64,000 bases of DNA from Otis tarda (lineage: Eukaryota; Chordata; Aves; Otidiformes; Otididae): assembly GCA_026413225.1 (NCBI GenBank), contig CM048591.1, forward strand, positions 72,194,052 to 72,258,051, read 5' to 3'. Below, in pieces: positions 8,284-21,335 of the stretch (its first letter is position 1; each line of letters starts with the position of its first letter). Under the pieces are notes generated by a model. It saw only the letters and a list, made by a program, of their open reading frames with translations, was not told the DNA's origin and did no database searches. The position numbers and the translations under genes are program-made.

Positions 8284-9779
8284 CTCTGTCAACTCTCTTT
8301 CAAAAATAAAAAAAAAAAAAATGAATCCCTCTTTCCTTGAAAAAGACTTTTGGGGTGCTGCTTTACCTCCTTCTCCCGGTGCCTTTGTGTGACCCCCATG
8401 CCCCACCGCTGGCCTAGGCCCCGAGACCCCTGCTCGGAGGGGTTTGTGGACCAACGGGCCTGGGCCCCTGCTCCTGCCATCCAGTCCGGGCAGCCAACAC
8501 GACTGGAAGAGCAGTGTCCCTTCTAGGGCAAGCGGGCTCCTGAGCACAGCTTCTCTGCATCCAAACACCACTTTGTAGGGATAACCACGTACTGGAATGT
8601 GAGGGAAAACACTCTTCTGCACTGGAGTAGTTGCCCCTTCCCAGCAGACACATCCCAGTTCCTGGAGACAGAAAGTCTTTCCCTGACGGCCCTTGTGGGC
8701 TGGGAGGCAGCTCCAGTGCCTGGCCTGGACGCAGGCGCCCCGTCCCATGCACGTGGGTGGGTACCTCCACACTGGCTGTTGGAGTACAGGGTCCCTCTCC
8801 ACTGGGAAGCCGAGGAAACCTGCCTGCTTTGCCAAAACGTGCTGCTCAAACAGCACCGCTGCTCTGAGACAGCCCTCCATCACCCAGAGACCACACGGAA
8901 AACATCCGCACGAAGGGCAAAGTTCAGGTGTTCAGGTACCAGTGTTTCAGTTCTCCAGTCTCCAGGATGCTCTAATACTAGAGTGTTGGCCTAGAATACT
9001 AGAAGTAGTATAGAGAGGTGCTGTTGAGGAGTGACAGATGGACTCCATTGTGCTGTTCTAACAGTATCTCACGGCTGGACAGAGTTCACGGCAAGGCTTT
9101 CAGTGAAAACATTCTTGTGTAGGACTGACCCACTCTGGGGCACATGCATGAGAGACACCCCTATTTGCAGCTCATGACTGAGCAAAAAAGAGTGCAAACT
9201 TAAAGCAGTTAGGTACTGATCATGTCAGTGAAATGCAAGGGAGTGAGAAGCAAATGTCCTCTGCAAATAATGGGCTGGGTGTAAAAAGGCCTTGCGAAGG
9301 CCAGGTCCTCCGTGAGCAGTTGTGGTAGTCACAGCCAGTGACCTTGATTCACCCTGTGGGACAGAAAATGTGTCTGTATGTTCTCCGAGGAGTTAGAAAT
9401 GTTACAGAGAAGCTGCAACACAAGAAGATTTTGAGGAGTGGCTCTGCTGTGGCCACATCCAGAAAGGGGCAGAACAGGTGGCTTCCCAGCTCTAGAGAGG
9501 GATTCTGTTCTGACGAGAACAACATCCCTCCATGTAGAATGAAGTGTTAGGGAAGGAAGGTGTGAGGCTTTTGTGAGGCTTGGGAAAAAGAAAAAAAAAC
9601 CACCAAAAGGCAGAAGATGTGAAGAAGCAGAAGCGGGAGGTAGAGAGGGGTAGGCAAGAGCCTTTTTGGCCTTGCGGCCCTCAGCCTCTGGCCTCCCGCT
9701 GGGCCCGACTGGGCCCGGCTGAGACAAGGGAGGAGAGGAGCTGTGAAGGGAACCGGAGAGGCGTCTGCCTGAGCCCGTT

Positions 9780-10152
9780 GTGAAGGATTTCTTGTGAGAG
9801 GAGCGGCTGCAGGCGCCGAGGTGAGTGAAGCAGGAGGGGGAGCAGCAATGGTGCTGCGGGCAGAGATTCCCCTGCAGCCCGTGGTGCAGCCCCTGGTGAG
9901 GCCGGCTGTGCCCCTGCAGCCCATGGAGGCCCCCACAGGAGCAGAGGGCCCGCGCTGGGGCAGCCTGTTCCGGAGGGACTGCACCCTGTGGAAAAAGGGT
10001 CCACGCTGGGGCAGCTGGTGAAGGACTGTACCCGTGGGAGGGACCCCAGGCTGGAGCAGAGGAGGAATGTGAGGAGTTCTTCCCCTGAGGAGGAAGGAGC
10101 AGTGGAATGGGACATGTGATGAACTGCCCATAACCCCCATTCCCTATTCCCC
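9780..10152 (+). mobile_element. Avian LTR-like fragment, unit 2
   Basis: Same fragment as at 4181-4553, with the same abrupt fusion to the gag remnant. Confidence 0.35.
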
Positions 10153-10156
10153 CCGA

Positions 10157-10934
10157 TTATCTCCTGTGGTCAGACAGACCCCAGTATCCCGCAGCCTCCT
10201 TTTCCCTTAGCTGAAAGTGATCTCCCCTGGTTAGAGACACACGCCACACGTACTCAGTCTCGGATTTTTGGCAAGGCACCCATAATCCTGCACCAGTTTG
10301 GCAAGCTCAGTAGCGGCGTACAGCAAGTCCTTAGTTGCAATTTGTGGGTTGCTATCCTTGTTATTCAAATCAAAATATTCTTTTTTAAAGAAAGGTCTCA
10401 CTGAGGGTGATTGCCAAAGTGATTTCTCGCTTCTTCTAGTTCCTTCTGAGAATATGTCTGGCTTATCTTTCAAATACCTCTCTCCTCAGGCTTCAGATCT
10501 GTCTCACTCCACAGTTCTGAATTCTTTGGATATTTTTTCCTCTAGATAGATTTTAGCAAAAGATTTTGCTCCTTTTCTTCCTGCAGCTGCTTTTGGAGCG
10601 TGGATACTCTCTCGAAGAAGAACCTCCAAAAATGCTGGACCAACTCAGTAATCTGTTGCTCCTGGTCACACCGCTTAACATGGTCCCCTACTGCCGGTAC
10701 CAGACTTGCACCCAGAATAAGCCAAACTATGGCTTTGCCTCTGCCAGATTTTACCCTCGCCTCCTTTGGCAAGGAAGTCACGCAATCTACTAGGCTTTGC
10801 AAATTTGCCTGATTATCTCGAGCCCAATCTCACCCAGGGATGGACGGCCGTGCAGTATGCTGTGACAAGAGCTCCTAAAACGAGTCTTGACTTTTCACTG
10901 ACAAAGGGTACTGATCATCAGCTTTTCCCGCCAT
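10157..10934 (-). pseudogene. Decayed gag-like fragment, unit 2
   Basis: It carries the shared early TAG and second stop. A one-base loss in the T-run at 10265-10269 adds a frameshift near the end of the last open segment, so this copy is more degraded than the rest. Confidence 0.5.
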
Positions 10935-11393
10935 TCTTATTGCAAAGGGACCAAACCCACTTTGGAGATGTTAAACTCAATTTCCACACACGCAGTTCCC
11001 CTGCATCGCCCTTCTCTTCCTCGAGTGATTGAAGAGACCAAAATCTACTACGCGGAGGCTCAACTTAGTTTCCACAAATGCAGTCTCTCTGCAGTCGCCC
11101 TTCACGTCCCCAAGTAGTCGGCCTCATTCATGTGAGCACAGCTCTTGCTTTTGCACTAAGAGATCTTATTATTAACTCCCGTCAGACAGAGTCCAAACCT
11201 CAGCTCGAGTTCACGTCCATTGGGTGTGTGAGGTGTGCGGGAAATTTGGATCAGCCCCCTTGCTTTCTAGGCACCTCTCATCCAAAAGGACGTAGGGCTA
11301 GGTGCGGCTGGACCAAACCGTCCTTCCCCTGTTACAGACCACACACAGCCTGCACCTGTCTTTCAGGATGCTGTGACTACGCCAATTTAAAAA

Positions 11394-12096
11394 TGTCACG
11401 GTGCACTCGGGACTCGTGATGGCTCTTTCAGTGCCACCTCAAAGTGCAAAATTACGGCGAACACGCCAACGGGGTTAGTTTCAATCAAACAGCACAAACT
11501 TTATTATTGTGCCTGTAAAGCGGCATATGATAGGCGAAAGGGAGTGAAACGGAAAAGTAAAGATAGGAAAAAAGTTATAAAAGCTACCACCGCGGGTCCA
11601 AGGCATCCCCATGGCCCCAGATCCAGGCAGCGTACTGCCGGTCGTCACGATCGATGTCAACGTTTATCCTTGGTGGGGAAAGCTCTCAGGGGTCTTGTTT
11701 TTCGGGGTCGACCTTTTATGCCAATTAGCAAACCTTGCTCCTCCTTTACTTCGGGGATCTCTGCCTGTTCTGGGCCCTTAGGATAGAAGTGTGTTTTTGT
11801 ACATTGTAATGAGCAAAGTTCAGTTAAAGGGCACTTTCTCACCGTGGTTTTTGAGACAGCAGTTGTGATTCATCCTCCTCGATAGCAGGTGCACGGTTAT
11901 CTTTGCCAGTATGGACAACAGGGAAGAGCTGTGGCACCACTCTGGCCGCCATCTCCAGCATGTTCTACATTTTGTTGTTAGGCCAGAGTGGGCCTTGTCC
12001 ACAGCAATCACATTCCGTCCCCAGAAAAACAACTGCATCTCAGCAGAGTGCTTGCAGCAGCTCACGTCAAGTTGTGAGCCTAACTTTTAGGCCACA
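11394..12096 (-). mobile_element. Endogenous retrovirus LTR, unit 3
   Basis: The 703-bp element has the same ends, AATAAA and hairpin as unit 1. Confidence 0.55.
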
Positions 12097-12202
12097 CCAA
12101 ATCCATCATGCAGCTGGAAGTCCTCGATGACAAGGTTGAGACAATACTGATTTTCTGACGAGCCCTACAATGCTGTGTGCCTGTGGGGGCAGATGGCCCA
12201 CA

Positions 12203-12299
12203 GTGATGTCACCGTCTGGTGGAACGTGAAATCTTTCAGCGGTGGATGGTGATGTCACTGAGCGACGGAACATGACCTCACACCCATCACTGCTTAAAT
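12203..12299 (+). promoter_or_regulatory. RING-gene promoter, unit 3
   Basis: The CRE-like pair is intact. A G-to-A change follows the third site (TGACCTCACA instead of TGACCTCACG), removing a CpG. Confidence 0.5.
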
Positions 12300-12787
12300 C
12301 CGGGCACGGGCAGAGCCTGTCCCAGTCTGGCTCAAGCCTGTACTCCTGCCGAGCGTGTCTGTGAGGTCTGGAGGGTAGAGCGAATCTTTTCTTGGTTTTG
12401 GGTGGTACTTCAGGGGTTGTCTGTGGCAGCTCTCGGTGCCGTCCAAGAGCCATTCCCTGTGTTCTTATCCGGCCCTGCCTGGTTCAGGCAGCCGGGCACT
12501 GCGGTGCACGCTTGCAGGAGCAGAGGTGAGCTGTGCGGGGAAACATCTGCCTGGGGTGGTCTGGAATGGGTGCTGGGGCTTGGGGAGCCAGGAAAGTGTC
12601 CTTCTTGAGGGAGAGGTGCATTTTGTCCTCAGCTACCCTCCCTGGGAAATGGGATGTCACAGCGAATGACCATGGCCTCTCCCTATTTTGCAGCGTGTGA
12701 AAACCTTTGGCAGCGTCAGTGCCTGCGAGAAGGAGCAGCTCCTCCTCCTCAGCTCTCCCCAACCCACCACAGAGCACAAACACGGCC

Positions 12788-13876
12788 ATGGGGAGGGCGT
12801 GGAGCTGCCCCATCTGCCACGACGCTCGAGATGGCATTGCTGATGTGATGCCCTGTCAGCACCAGATTTGTGTGGGCTGCATCCTGCGGCGGATAAGGGG
12901 GAGCTCGGAATGCCCTACTTGTGGAGGAGCAATAGAGACTGTCAGGTTTTCTGTGCGGGGAGAAGATGACTACCTACGGTGCGTCATCAGAAGTCGTGAA
13001 GAGTTACAAGATGCCAGGAGCCAGGCAGGATGTGCCCCCGGCAGCCTGGCCGAAAACAGCCCCCATGACCCTGCAGCACCCCCTCCTTATCCAGAGTGGA
13101 TACACTCTTCGGCTGAGCAGGGGGCTGCAGGGTCAGAGGCAGTGGGTGGGCTCCAGCCCGAAGTGTGGGCAGGACTCTTCCAAAGACAACAAAGTCTTCT
13201 TGAGCCCGTGCTGGTCTGCCTGCGTGCTGTACTGAGGCTGATCTTAGGGGCTCGGTGGTGGCACGTAAACAGTATAGAGGGCCTGATCCTTCACCTCCTG
13301 TGCATCTATGGTCCGAATGAGCAAGTCATGCTCGACATACTGCAGGACTGCCTCGGGGAATTTACAGAACCACTGGTCCGTGACCTCTTCAATGTCATTG
13401 TGGAGCGGTGGAGTGAAGAGGCTGGGAGGCTGCTTCGCTCCAACGCTGCTGGGGAAGAGGACAACAGCCCTGCAGCCAGCATCTGCTCCACTAGCGCAAA
13501 CATCTCCAGCTCCAGCTCCAGCAGCTCCAGCTCCACCAGCTGCGATGGAGAGACTCCCATGTCCAGCTTCTCTTCCTGCAGCCCCGCAGTGTCCAATGTG
13601 GAGGAGGAAGATGGTCCTTCAGAGGCTGCAGTCCACGGGGGTCCTGGCTGCCCCTCACCTGCACCCATCTCTGCAGAGCAGGAGCAACGCCAGGAGGAAC
13701 CAGGGGAGGCAGCAGCAGCAGGCCCCTCTGCCCAGGGCAGCGACCGGAGCACTTCCGCTCCCAGACGGGGCAGGGACAGCTCAACCATGCGGGCCCGGCG
13801 CCCCACAAAGAGGAGGGCTGCCAGCCCCCAGGACTCTCCACAGCCCCGCAAGAGGCCACCCCAGAAGCGACGCTAG
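12788..13876 (+). CDS. TOPORS-like RING protein (362 aa), unit 3
   Basis: Intact frame; intron at 12526-12693. It differs from unit 2 at W144C, C208W and R359Q. C208W, in the conserved end of the helical region, is seen only in this copy. The zinc ligands are unchanged. Confidence 0.76.
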   Translation: MGRAWSCPICHDARDGIADVMPCQHQICVGCILRRIRGSSECPTCGGAIETVRFSVRGEDDYLRCVIRSREELQDARSQAGCAPGSLAENSPHDPAAPPPYPEWIHSSAEQGAAGSEAVGGLQPEVWAGLFQRQQSLLEPVLVCLRAVLRLILGARWWHVNSIEGLILHLLCIYGPNEQVMLDILQDCLGEFTEPLVRDLFNVIVERWSEEAGRLLRSNAAGEEDNSPAASICSTSANISSSSSSSSSSTSCDGETPMSSFSSCSPAVSNVEEEDGPSEAAVHGGPGCPSPAPISAEQEQRQEEPGEAAAAGPSAQGSDRSTSAPRRGRDSSTMRARRPTKRRAASPQDSPQPRKRPPQKRR

Positions 13877-15366
13877 CTCTGTCAACTCTCTTTCAAAAAT
13901 AAAAAAAAAAATGAATCCCTCTTTCCTTGAAAAAGACTTTTGGGGTGCTGCTTTACCTCCTTCTCCCGGTGCCTTTGTGTGACCCCCATGCCCCACCGCT
14001 GGCCTAGGCCCCGAGACCCCTGCTCGGAGGGGTTTGTGGACCAACGGGCCTGGGCCCCTGCTCCTGCCATCCAGTCCGGGCAGCCAACACGACTGGAAGA
14101 GCAGTGTCCCTTCTAGGGCAAGCGGGCTCCTGAGCACAGCTTCTCTGCATCCAAACACCACTTTGTAGGGATAACCACGTACTGGAATGTGAGGGAAAAC
14201 ACTCTTCTGCACTGGAGTAGTTGCCCCTTCCCAGCAGACACATCCCAGTTCCTGGAGACAGAAAGTCTTTCCCTGACGGCCCTTGTGGGCTGGGAGGCAG
14301 CTCCAGTGCCTGGCCTGGACGCAGGCGCCCCGTCCCATGCACGTGGGTGGGTACCTCCACACTGGCTGTTGGAGTACAGGGTCCCTCTCCACTGGGAAGC
14401 CGAGGAAACCTGCCTGCTTTGCCAAAACGTGCTGCTCAAACAGCACCGCTGCTCTGAGACAGCCCTCCATCACCCAGAGACCACACGGAAAACATCCGCA
14501 CGAAGGGCAAAGTTCAGGTGTTCAGGTACCAGTGTTTCAGTTCTCCAGTCTCCAGGATGCTCTAATACTAGAGTGTTGGCCTAGAATACTAGAAGTAGTA
14601 TAGAGAGGTGCTGTTGAGGAGTGACAGATGGACTCCATTGTGCTGTTCTAACAGTATCTCACGGCTGGACAGAGTTCACGGCAAGGCTTTCAGTGAAAAC
14701 ATTCTTGTGTAGGACTGACCCACTCTGGGGCACATGCATGAGAGACACCCCTATTTGCAGCTCATGACTGAGCAAAAAGAGTGCAAACTTAAAGCAGTTA
14801 GGTACTGATCATGTCAGTGAAATGCAAGGGAGTGAGAAGCAAATGTCCTCTGCAAATAATGGGCTGGGTGTAAAAAGGCCTTGCGAAGGCCAGGTCCTCC
14901 GTGAGCAGTTGTGGTAGTCACAGCCAGTGACCTTGATTCACCCTGTGGGACAGAAAATGTGTCTGTATGTTCTCCGAGGAGTTAGAAATGTTACAGAGAA
15001 GCTGCAACACAAGAAGATTTTGAGGAGTGGCTCTGCTGTGGCCACATCCAGAAAGGGGCAGAACAGGTGGCTTCCCAGCTCTAGAGAGGGATTCTGTTCT
15101 GACGAGAACAACATCCCTCCATGTAGAATGAAGTGTTAGGGAAGGAAGGTGTGAGGCTTTTGTGAGGCTTGGGAAAAAGAAAAAAACCACCAAAAGGCAG
15201 AAGATGTGAAGAAGCAGAAGCGGGAGGTAGAGAGGGGTAGGCAAGAGCCTTTTTGGCCTTGCGGCCCTCAGCCTCTGGCCTCCCGCTGGGCCCGACTGGG
15301 CCCGGCTGAGACAAGGGAGGAGAGGAGCTGTGAAGGGAACCGGAGAGGCGTCTGCCTGAGCCCGTT

Positions 15367-15740
15367 GTGAAGGATTTCTTGTGAGAGGAGCGGCTGCAGG
15401 CGCCGAGGTGAGTGAAGCAGGAGGGGGAGCAGCAATGGTGCTGCGGGCAGAGATTCCCCCTGCAGCCCGTGGTGCAGCCCCTGGTGAGGCCGGCTGTGCC
15501 CCTGCAGCCCATGGAGGCCCCCACAGGAGCAGAGGGCCCGCGCTGGGGCAGCCTGTTCCGGAGGGACTGCACCCTGTGGAAAAAGGGTCCACGCTGGGGC
15601 AGCTGGTGAAGGACTGTACCCGTGGGAGGGACCCCAGGCTGGAGCAGAGGAGGAATGTGAGGAGTTCTTCCCCTGAGGAGGAAGGAGCAGTGGAATGGGA
15701 CATGTGATGAACTGCCCATAACCCCCATTCCCTATTCCCC
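15367..15740 (+). mobile_element. Avian LTR-like fragment, unit 3
   Basis: One base longer than in unit 1, because of a five-C run at 15456-15460. Confidence 0.35.
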
Positions 15741-15744
15741 CCGA

Positions 15745-16523
15745 TTATCTCCTGTGGTCAGACAGACCCCAGTATCCCGCAGCCTCCTTTTCCCTTAGCT
15801 GAAAGTGATCTCCCCTGGTTAGAGACACACGCCACACGTACTCAGTCTCGGATTTTTTGGCAAGGCACCCATAATCCTGCACCAGTTTGGCAAGCTCAGT
15901 AGCGGCGTACAGCAAGTCCTTAGTTGCAATTTGTGGGTTGCTATCCTTGTTATTCAAATCAAAATATTCTTTTTTAAAGAAAGGTCTCACTGAGGGTGAT
16001 TGCCAAAGTGATTTCTCGCTTCTTCTAGTTCCTTCTGAGAATATGTCTGGCTTATCTTTCAAATACCTCTCTCCTCAGGCTTCAGATCTGTCTCACTCCA
16101 CAGTTCTGAATTCTTTGGATATTTTTTCCTCTAGATAGATTTTAGCAAAAGATTTTGCTCCTTTTCTTCCTGCAGCTGCTTTTGGAGCGTGGATACTCTC
16201 TCGAAGAAGAACCTCCAAAAATGCTGGACCAACTCAGTAATCTGTTGCTCCTGGTCACACCGCTTAACATGGTCCCCTACTGCCGGTACCAGACTTGCAC
16301 CCAGAATAAGCCAAACTATGGCTTTGCCTCTGCCAGATTTTACCCTCGCCTCCTTTGGCAAGGAAGTCACGCAATCTACTAGGCTTTGCAAATTTGCCTG
16401 ATTATCTCGAGCCCAATCTCGCCCAGGGATGGACGGCCGTGCAGTATGCTGTGACAAGAGCTCCTAAAACGAGTCTTGACTTTTCACTGACAAAGGGTAC
16501 TGATCATCAGCTTTTCCTGCCAT
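15745..16523 (-). pseudogene. Decayed gag-like fragment, unit 3
   Basis: It has the shared stops, plus a private base change just upstream of the start-codon complement (CCTGCC for CCCGCC), which alters the second codon region. Confidence 0.5.
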
Positions 16524-16986
16524 TCTTATTGCAAAGGGACCAAACCCACTTTGGAGATGTTAAACTCAATTTCCACACACGCAGTTCCCCTGCATCGCCC
16601 TTCTCTTCCTCGAGTGATTGAAGAGACCAAAATCTACTACGCGGAGGCTCAACTTAGTTTCCACAAATGCAGTCTCTCTGCAGTCGCCCTTCACGTCCCC
16701 AAGTAGTCGGCCTCATTCATGTGAGCACAGCTCTTGCTTTTGCACTAAGAGATCTTATTATTAACTCCCGTCAGACAGAGTCCAAACCTCAGCTCGAGTT
16801 CACGTCCATTGGGTGTGTGAGGTGTGCGGGAAATTTGGATCAGCCCCCTTGCTTTCTAGGCACCTCTCATCCAAAAGGACGTAGGGCTAGGTGCGGCTGG
16901 ACCAAACCGTCCTTCCCCTGTTACAGACCACACACAGCCTGCACCTCTCTGTCTTTCAGGATGCTGTGACTACGCCAATTTAAAAA

Positions 16987-17689
16987 TGTCACGGTGCACT
17001 CGGGACTCGTGATGGCTCTTTCAGTGCCACCTCAAAGTGCAAAATTACGGCGAACACGCCAACGGGGTTAGTTTCAATCAAACAGCACAAACTTTATTAT
17101 TGTGCCTGTAAAGCGGCATATGATAGGCGAAAGGGAGTGAAAAGGAAAAGTAAAGATAGGAAAAAAGTTATAAAAGCTACCACCGCGGGTCCAAGGCATC
17201 CCCATGGCCCCAGATCCAGGCAGCGTACTGCCGGTCGTCACGATCGATGTCAACGTTTATCCTTGGTGGGGAAAGCTCTCAGGGGTCTTGTTTTTCGGGG
17301 TCGACCTTTTATGCCAATTAGCAAACCTTGCTCCTCCTTTACTTCGGGGATCTCTGCCTGTTCTGGGCCCTTAGGATAGAAGTGTGTTTTTGTACATTGT
17401 AATGAGCAAAGTTCAGTTAAAGGGCACTTTCTCACCGTGGTTTTTGAGACAGCAGTTGTGATTCATCCTCCTCGATAGCAGGTGCACGGTTATCTTTGCC
17501 AGTATGGACAACAGGGAAGAGCTGTGGCACCACTCTGGCCGCCATCTCCAGCATGTTCTACATTTTGTTGTTAGGCCAGAGTGGGCCTTGTCCACAGCAA
17601 TCACATTCCGTCCCCAGAAAAACAACTGCATCTCAGCAGAGTGCTTGCAGCAGCTCACGTCAAGTTGTGAGCCTAACTTTTAGGCCACA
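16987..17689 (-). mobile_element. Endogenous retrovirus LTR, unit 4
   Basis: 703 bp, with the same ends and signals as unit 1. Confidence 0.55.
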
Positions 17690-17795
17690 CCAAATCCATC
17701 ATGCAGCTGGAAGTCCTCGATGACAAGGTTGAGACAATACTGATTTTCTGATGAGCCCTACAATGCTGTGTGCCTGTGGGGGCAGATGGCCCACA

Positions 17796-17892
17796 GTGAT
17801 GTCACCGTCTGGTGGAACGTGAAATCTTTCAGCGGTGGATGGTGATGTCACTGAGCGACGGAACATGACCTCACGCCCATCACTGCTTAAAT
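17796..17892 (+). promoter_or_regulatory. RING-gene promoter, unit 4
   Basis: CRE-like pair and TATA-like element match unit 1. Confidence 0.5.
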
Positions 17893-18380
17893 CCGGGCAC
17901 GGGCAGAGCCTGTCCCAGTCTGGCTCAAGCCTGTACTCCTGCCGAGCGTGTCTGTGAGGTCTGGAGGGTAGAGCGAGTCTTTTCTTGGTTTTGGGTGGTA
18001 CTTCAGGGGTTGTCTGTGGCAGCTCTCGGTGCCGTCCAAGAGCCATTCCCTGTGTTCTTATCCGGCCCTGCCTGGTTCAGGCAGCCGGGCACTGCGGTGC
18101 ACGCTTGCAGGAGCAGAGGTGAGCTGTGCGGGGAAACATCTGCCTGGAGTGGTCTGGAATGGGTGCTGGGGCTTGGGGAGCCAGGAAAGTGTCCTTCTTG
18201 AGGGAGAGGTGCATTTTGTCCTCAGCTACCCTCCCTGGGAAATGGGATGTCACAGCGAATGACCATGGCCTCTCCCTATTTTGCAGCGTGTGAAAACCTT
18301 TGGCAGCGTCAGTGCCTGCGAGAAGGAGCAGCTCCTCCTCCTCAGCTCTCCCCAACCCACCACAGAGCACAAACACGGCC

Positions 18381-19469
18381 ATGGGGAGGGCGTGGAGCTG
18401 CCCCATCTGCCACGACGCTCGAGATGGCATTGCTGATGTGATGCCCTGTCAGCACCAGATTTGTGTGGGCTGCATCCTGTGGCGGATAAGGGGGAGCTCG
18501 GAATGCCCTACTTGTGGAGGAGCAATAGAGACTGTCAGGTTTTCTGTGCGGGGAGAAGATGACTACCTACGGTGCGTCATCAGAAGTCGTGAAGAGTTAC
18601 AAGATGCCAGGAGCCAGGCAGGATGTGCCCCCGGCAGCCTGGCCGAAAACAGCCCCCATGACCCTGCAGCACCCCCTCCTTATCCAGAGTGGATACACTC
18701 TTCGGCTGAGCAGGGGGCTGCAGGGTCAGAGGCAGTGGGTGGGCTCCAGCCCGAAGTGTGGGCAGGACTCTTCCAAAGACAACAAAGTCTTCTTGAGCCC
18801 GTGCTGGTCTGGCTGCGTGCTGTACTGAGGCTGATCTTAGGGGCTCGGTGGTGGCACGTAAACAGTATAGAGGGCCTGATCCTTCACCTCCTGTGCATCT
18901 ATGGTCCGAATGAGCAAGTCATGCTCGACATACTGCAGGACTGCCTCGGGGAATTTACAGAACCACTGGTCCGTGACCTCTTCAATGTCATTGTGGAGCG
19001 GTGCAGTGAAGAGGCTGGGAGGCTGCTTCGCTCCAACGCTGCTGGGGAAGAGGACAACAGCCCTGCAGCCAGCATCTGCTCCACTAGCGCAAACATCTCC
19101 AGCTCCAGCTCCAGCAGCTCCAGCTCCACCAGCTGCGATGGAGAGACTCCCATGTCCAGCTTCTCTTCCTGCAGCCCCGCAGTGTCCAATGTGGAGGAGG
19201 AAGATGGTCCTTCAGAGGCTGCAGTCCACGGGGGTCCTGGCTGCCCCTCACCTGCACCCATCTCTGCAGAGCAGGAGCAACGCCAGGAGGAACCAGGGGA
19301 GGCAGCAGCAGCAGGCCCCTCTGCCCAGGGCAGCGACCGGAGCACTTCCGCTCCCAGACGGGGCAGGGACAGCTCAACCATGCGGGCCCGGCGCCCCACA
19401 AAGAGGAGGGCTGCCAGCCCCCAGGACTCTCCACAGCCCCGCAAGAGGCCACCCCAGAAGCGACGCTAG
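18381..19469 (+). CDS. TOPORS-like RING protein (362 aa), unit 4, R34W variant
   Basis: Intact frame; intron at 18119-18286. It differs from unit 2 at R34W and R359Q. The new Trp34 lies one residue before the usual E2-contact Trp position (35), so it is unlikely to restore that contact simply. Unit 5 shares this change. Confidence 0.76.
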   Translation: MGRAWSCPICHDARDGIADVMPCQHQICVGCILWRIRGSSECPTCGGAIETVRFSVRGEDDYLRCVIRSREELQDARSQAGCAPGSLAENSPHDPAAPPPYPEWIHSSAEQGAAGSEAVGGLQPEVWAGLFQRQQSLLEPVLVWLRAVLRLILGARWWHVNSIEGLILHLLCIYGPNEQVMLDILQDCLGEFTEPLVRDLFNVIVERCSEEAGRLLRSNAAGEEDNSPAASICSTSANISSSSSSSSSSTSCDGETPMSSFSSCSPAVSNVEEEDGPSEAAVHGGPGCPSPAPISAEQEQRQEEPGEAAAAGPSAQGSDRSTSAPRRGRDSSTMRARRPTKRRAASPQDSPQPRKRPPQKRR

Positions 19470-20958
19470 CTCTGTCAACTCTCTTTCAAAAATAAAAAAA
19501 AAATGAATCCCTCTTTCCTTGAAAAAGACTTTTGGGGTGCTGCTTTACCTCCTTCTCCCGGTGCCTTTGTGTGACCCCCATGCCCCACCGCTGGCCTAGG
19601 CCCCGAGACCCCTGCTCGGAGGGGTTTGTGGACCAACGGGCCTGGGCCCCTGCTCCTGCCATCCAGTCCGGGCAGCCAACACGACTGGAAGAGCAGTGTC
19701 CCTTCTAGGGCAAGCGGGCTCCTGAGCACAGCTTCTCTGCATCCAAACACCACTTTGTAGGGATAACCACGTACTGGAATGTGAGGGAAAACACTCTTCT
19801 GCACTGGAGTAGTTGCCCCTTCCCAGCAGACACATCCCAGTTCCTGGAGACAGAAAGTCTTTCCCTGACGGCCCTTGTGGGCTGGGAGGCAGCTCCAGTG
19901 CCTGGCCTGGACGCAGGCGCCCCGTCCCATGCACGTGGGTGGGTACCTCCACACTGGCTGTTGGAGTACAGGGTCCCTCTCCACTGGGAAGCCGAGGAAA
20001 CCTGCCTGCTTTGCCAAAACGTGCTGCTCAAACAGCACCGCTGCTCTGAGACAGCCCTCCATCACCCAGAGACCACACGGAAAACATCCGCACGAAGGGC
20101 AAAGTTCAGGTGTTCAGGTACCAGTGTTTCAGTTCTCCAGTCTCCAGGATGCTCTAATACTAGAGTGTTGGCCTAGAATACTAGAAGTAGTATAGAGAGG
20201 TGCTGTTGAGGAGTGACAGATGGACTCCATTGTGCTGTTCTAACAGTATCTCACGGCTGGACAGAGTTCACGGCAAGGCTTTCAGTGAAAACATTCTTGT
20301 GTAGGACTGACCCACTCTGGGGCACATGCATGAGAGACACCCCTATTTGCAGCTCATGACTGAGCAAAAAAGAGTGCAAACTTAAAGCAGTTAGGTACTG
20401 ATCATGTCAGTGAAATGCAAGGGAGTGAGAAGCAAATGTCCTCTGCAAATAATGGGCTGGGTGTAAAGGCCTTGCGAAGGCCAGGTCCTCCGTGAGCAGT
20501 TGTGGTAGTCACAGCCAGTGACCTTGATTCACCCTGTGGGACAGAAAATGTGTCTGTATGTTCTCCGAGGAGTTAGAAATGTTACAGAGAAGCTGCAACA
20601 CAAGAAGATTTTGAGGAGTGGCTCTGCTGTGGCCATATCCAGAAAGGGGCAGAACAGGTGGCTTCCCAGCTCTAGAGAGGGATTCTGTTCTGACGAGAAC
20701 AACATCCCTCCATGTAGAATGAAGTGTTAGGGAAGGAAGGTGTGAGGCTTTTGTGAGGCTTGGGAAAAAGAAAAAAAACCACCAAAAGGCAGAAGATGTG
20801 AAGAAGCAGAAGCGGGAGGTAGAGAGGGGTAGGCAAGAGCCTTTTTGGCCTTGCGGCCCTCAGCCTCTGGCCTCCCGCTGGGCCCGACTGGGCCCGGCTG
20901 AGACAAGGGAGGAGAGGAGCTGTGAAGGGAACCGGAGAGGCGTCTGCCTGAGCCCGTT

Positions 20959-21331
20959 GTGAAGGATTTCTTGTGAGAGGAGCGGCTGCAGGCGCCGAGG
21001 TGAGTGAAGCAGGAGGGGGAGCAGCAATGGTGCTGCGGGCAGAGATTCCCCTGCAGCCCGTGGTGCAGCCCCTGGTGAGGCCGGCTGTGCCCCTGCAGCC
21101 CATGGAGGCCCCCACAGGAGCAGAGGGCCCGCGCTGGGGCAGCCTGTTCCGGAGGGACTGCACCCTGTGGAAAAAGGGTCCACGCTGGGGCAGCTGGTGA
21201 AGGACTGTACCCGTGGGAGGGACCCCAGGCTGGAGCAGAGGAGGAATGTGAGGAGTTCTTCCCCTGAGGAGGAAGGAGCAGTGGAATGGGACATGTGATG
21301 AACTGCCCATAACCCCCATTCCCTATTCCCC
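20959..21331 (+). mobile_element. Avian LTR-like fragment, unit 4
   Basis: Same fragment as at 4181-4553. Confidence 0.35.
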
Positions 21332-21335
21332 CCGA

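Larger units (their letters stand above)
5592..11189. repeat. Macrosatellite unit 2 (5598 bp)
   Basis: This is the longest unit. Private changes include an extra A near 5925 in the LTR, a longer A-run after the poly(A) signal, and one T fewer (10265-10269) in the gag remnant. The unassigned block lies at 8334-9779. Confidence 0.97.
11190..16778. repeat. Macrosatellite unit 3 (5589 bp)
   Basis: Private changes are a 4-bp CTCT loss near 11356 beside the PBS-like site and an extra C at 15456-15460. It shares C at 12159 and A at 12384 with unit 11. The unassigned block lies at 13927-15366. Confidence 0.97.

Noticed and set aside
8305..8325. A tract after the stop as evidence that the gene is a processed retrocopy
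   Set aside because: The A tract begins inside AATAAA rather than 10-30 bases after it, and the gene has a spliced 5'-UTR intron with consensus sites.
8188..8883. 231-aa minus-strand open frame downstream of the RING gene
   Set aside because: Its length changes from unit to unit with the A-run, it overlaps other frames, and no domain or splice context is seen.
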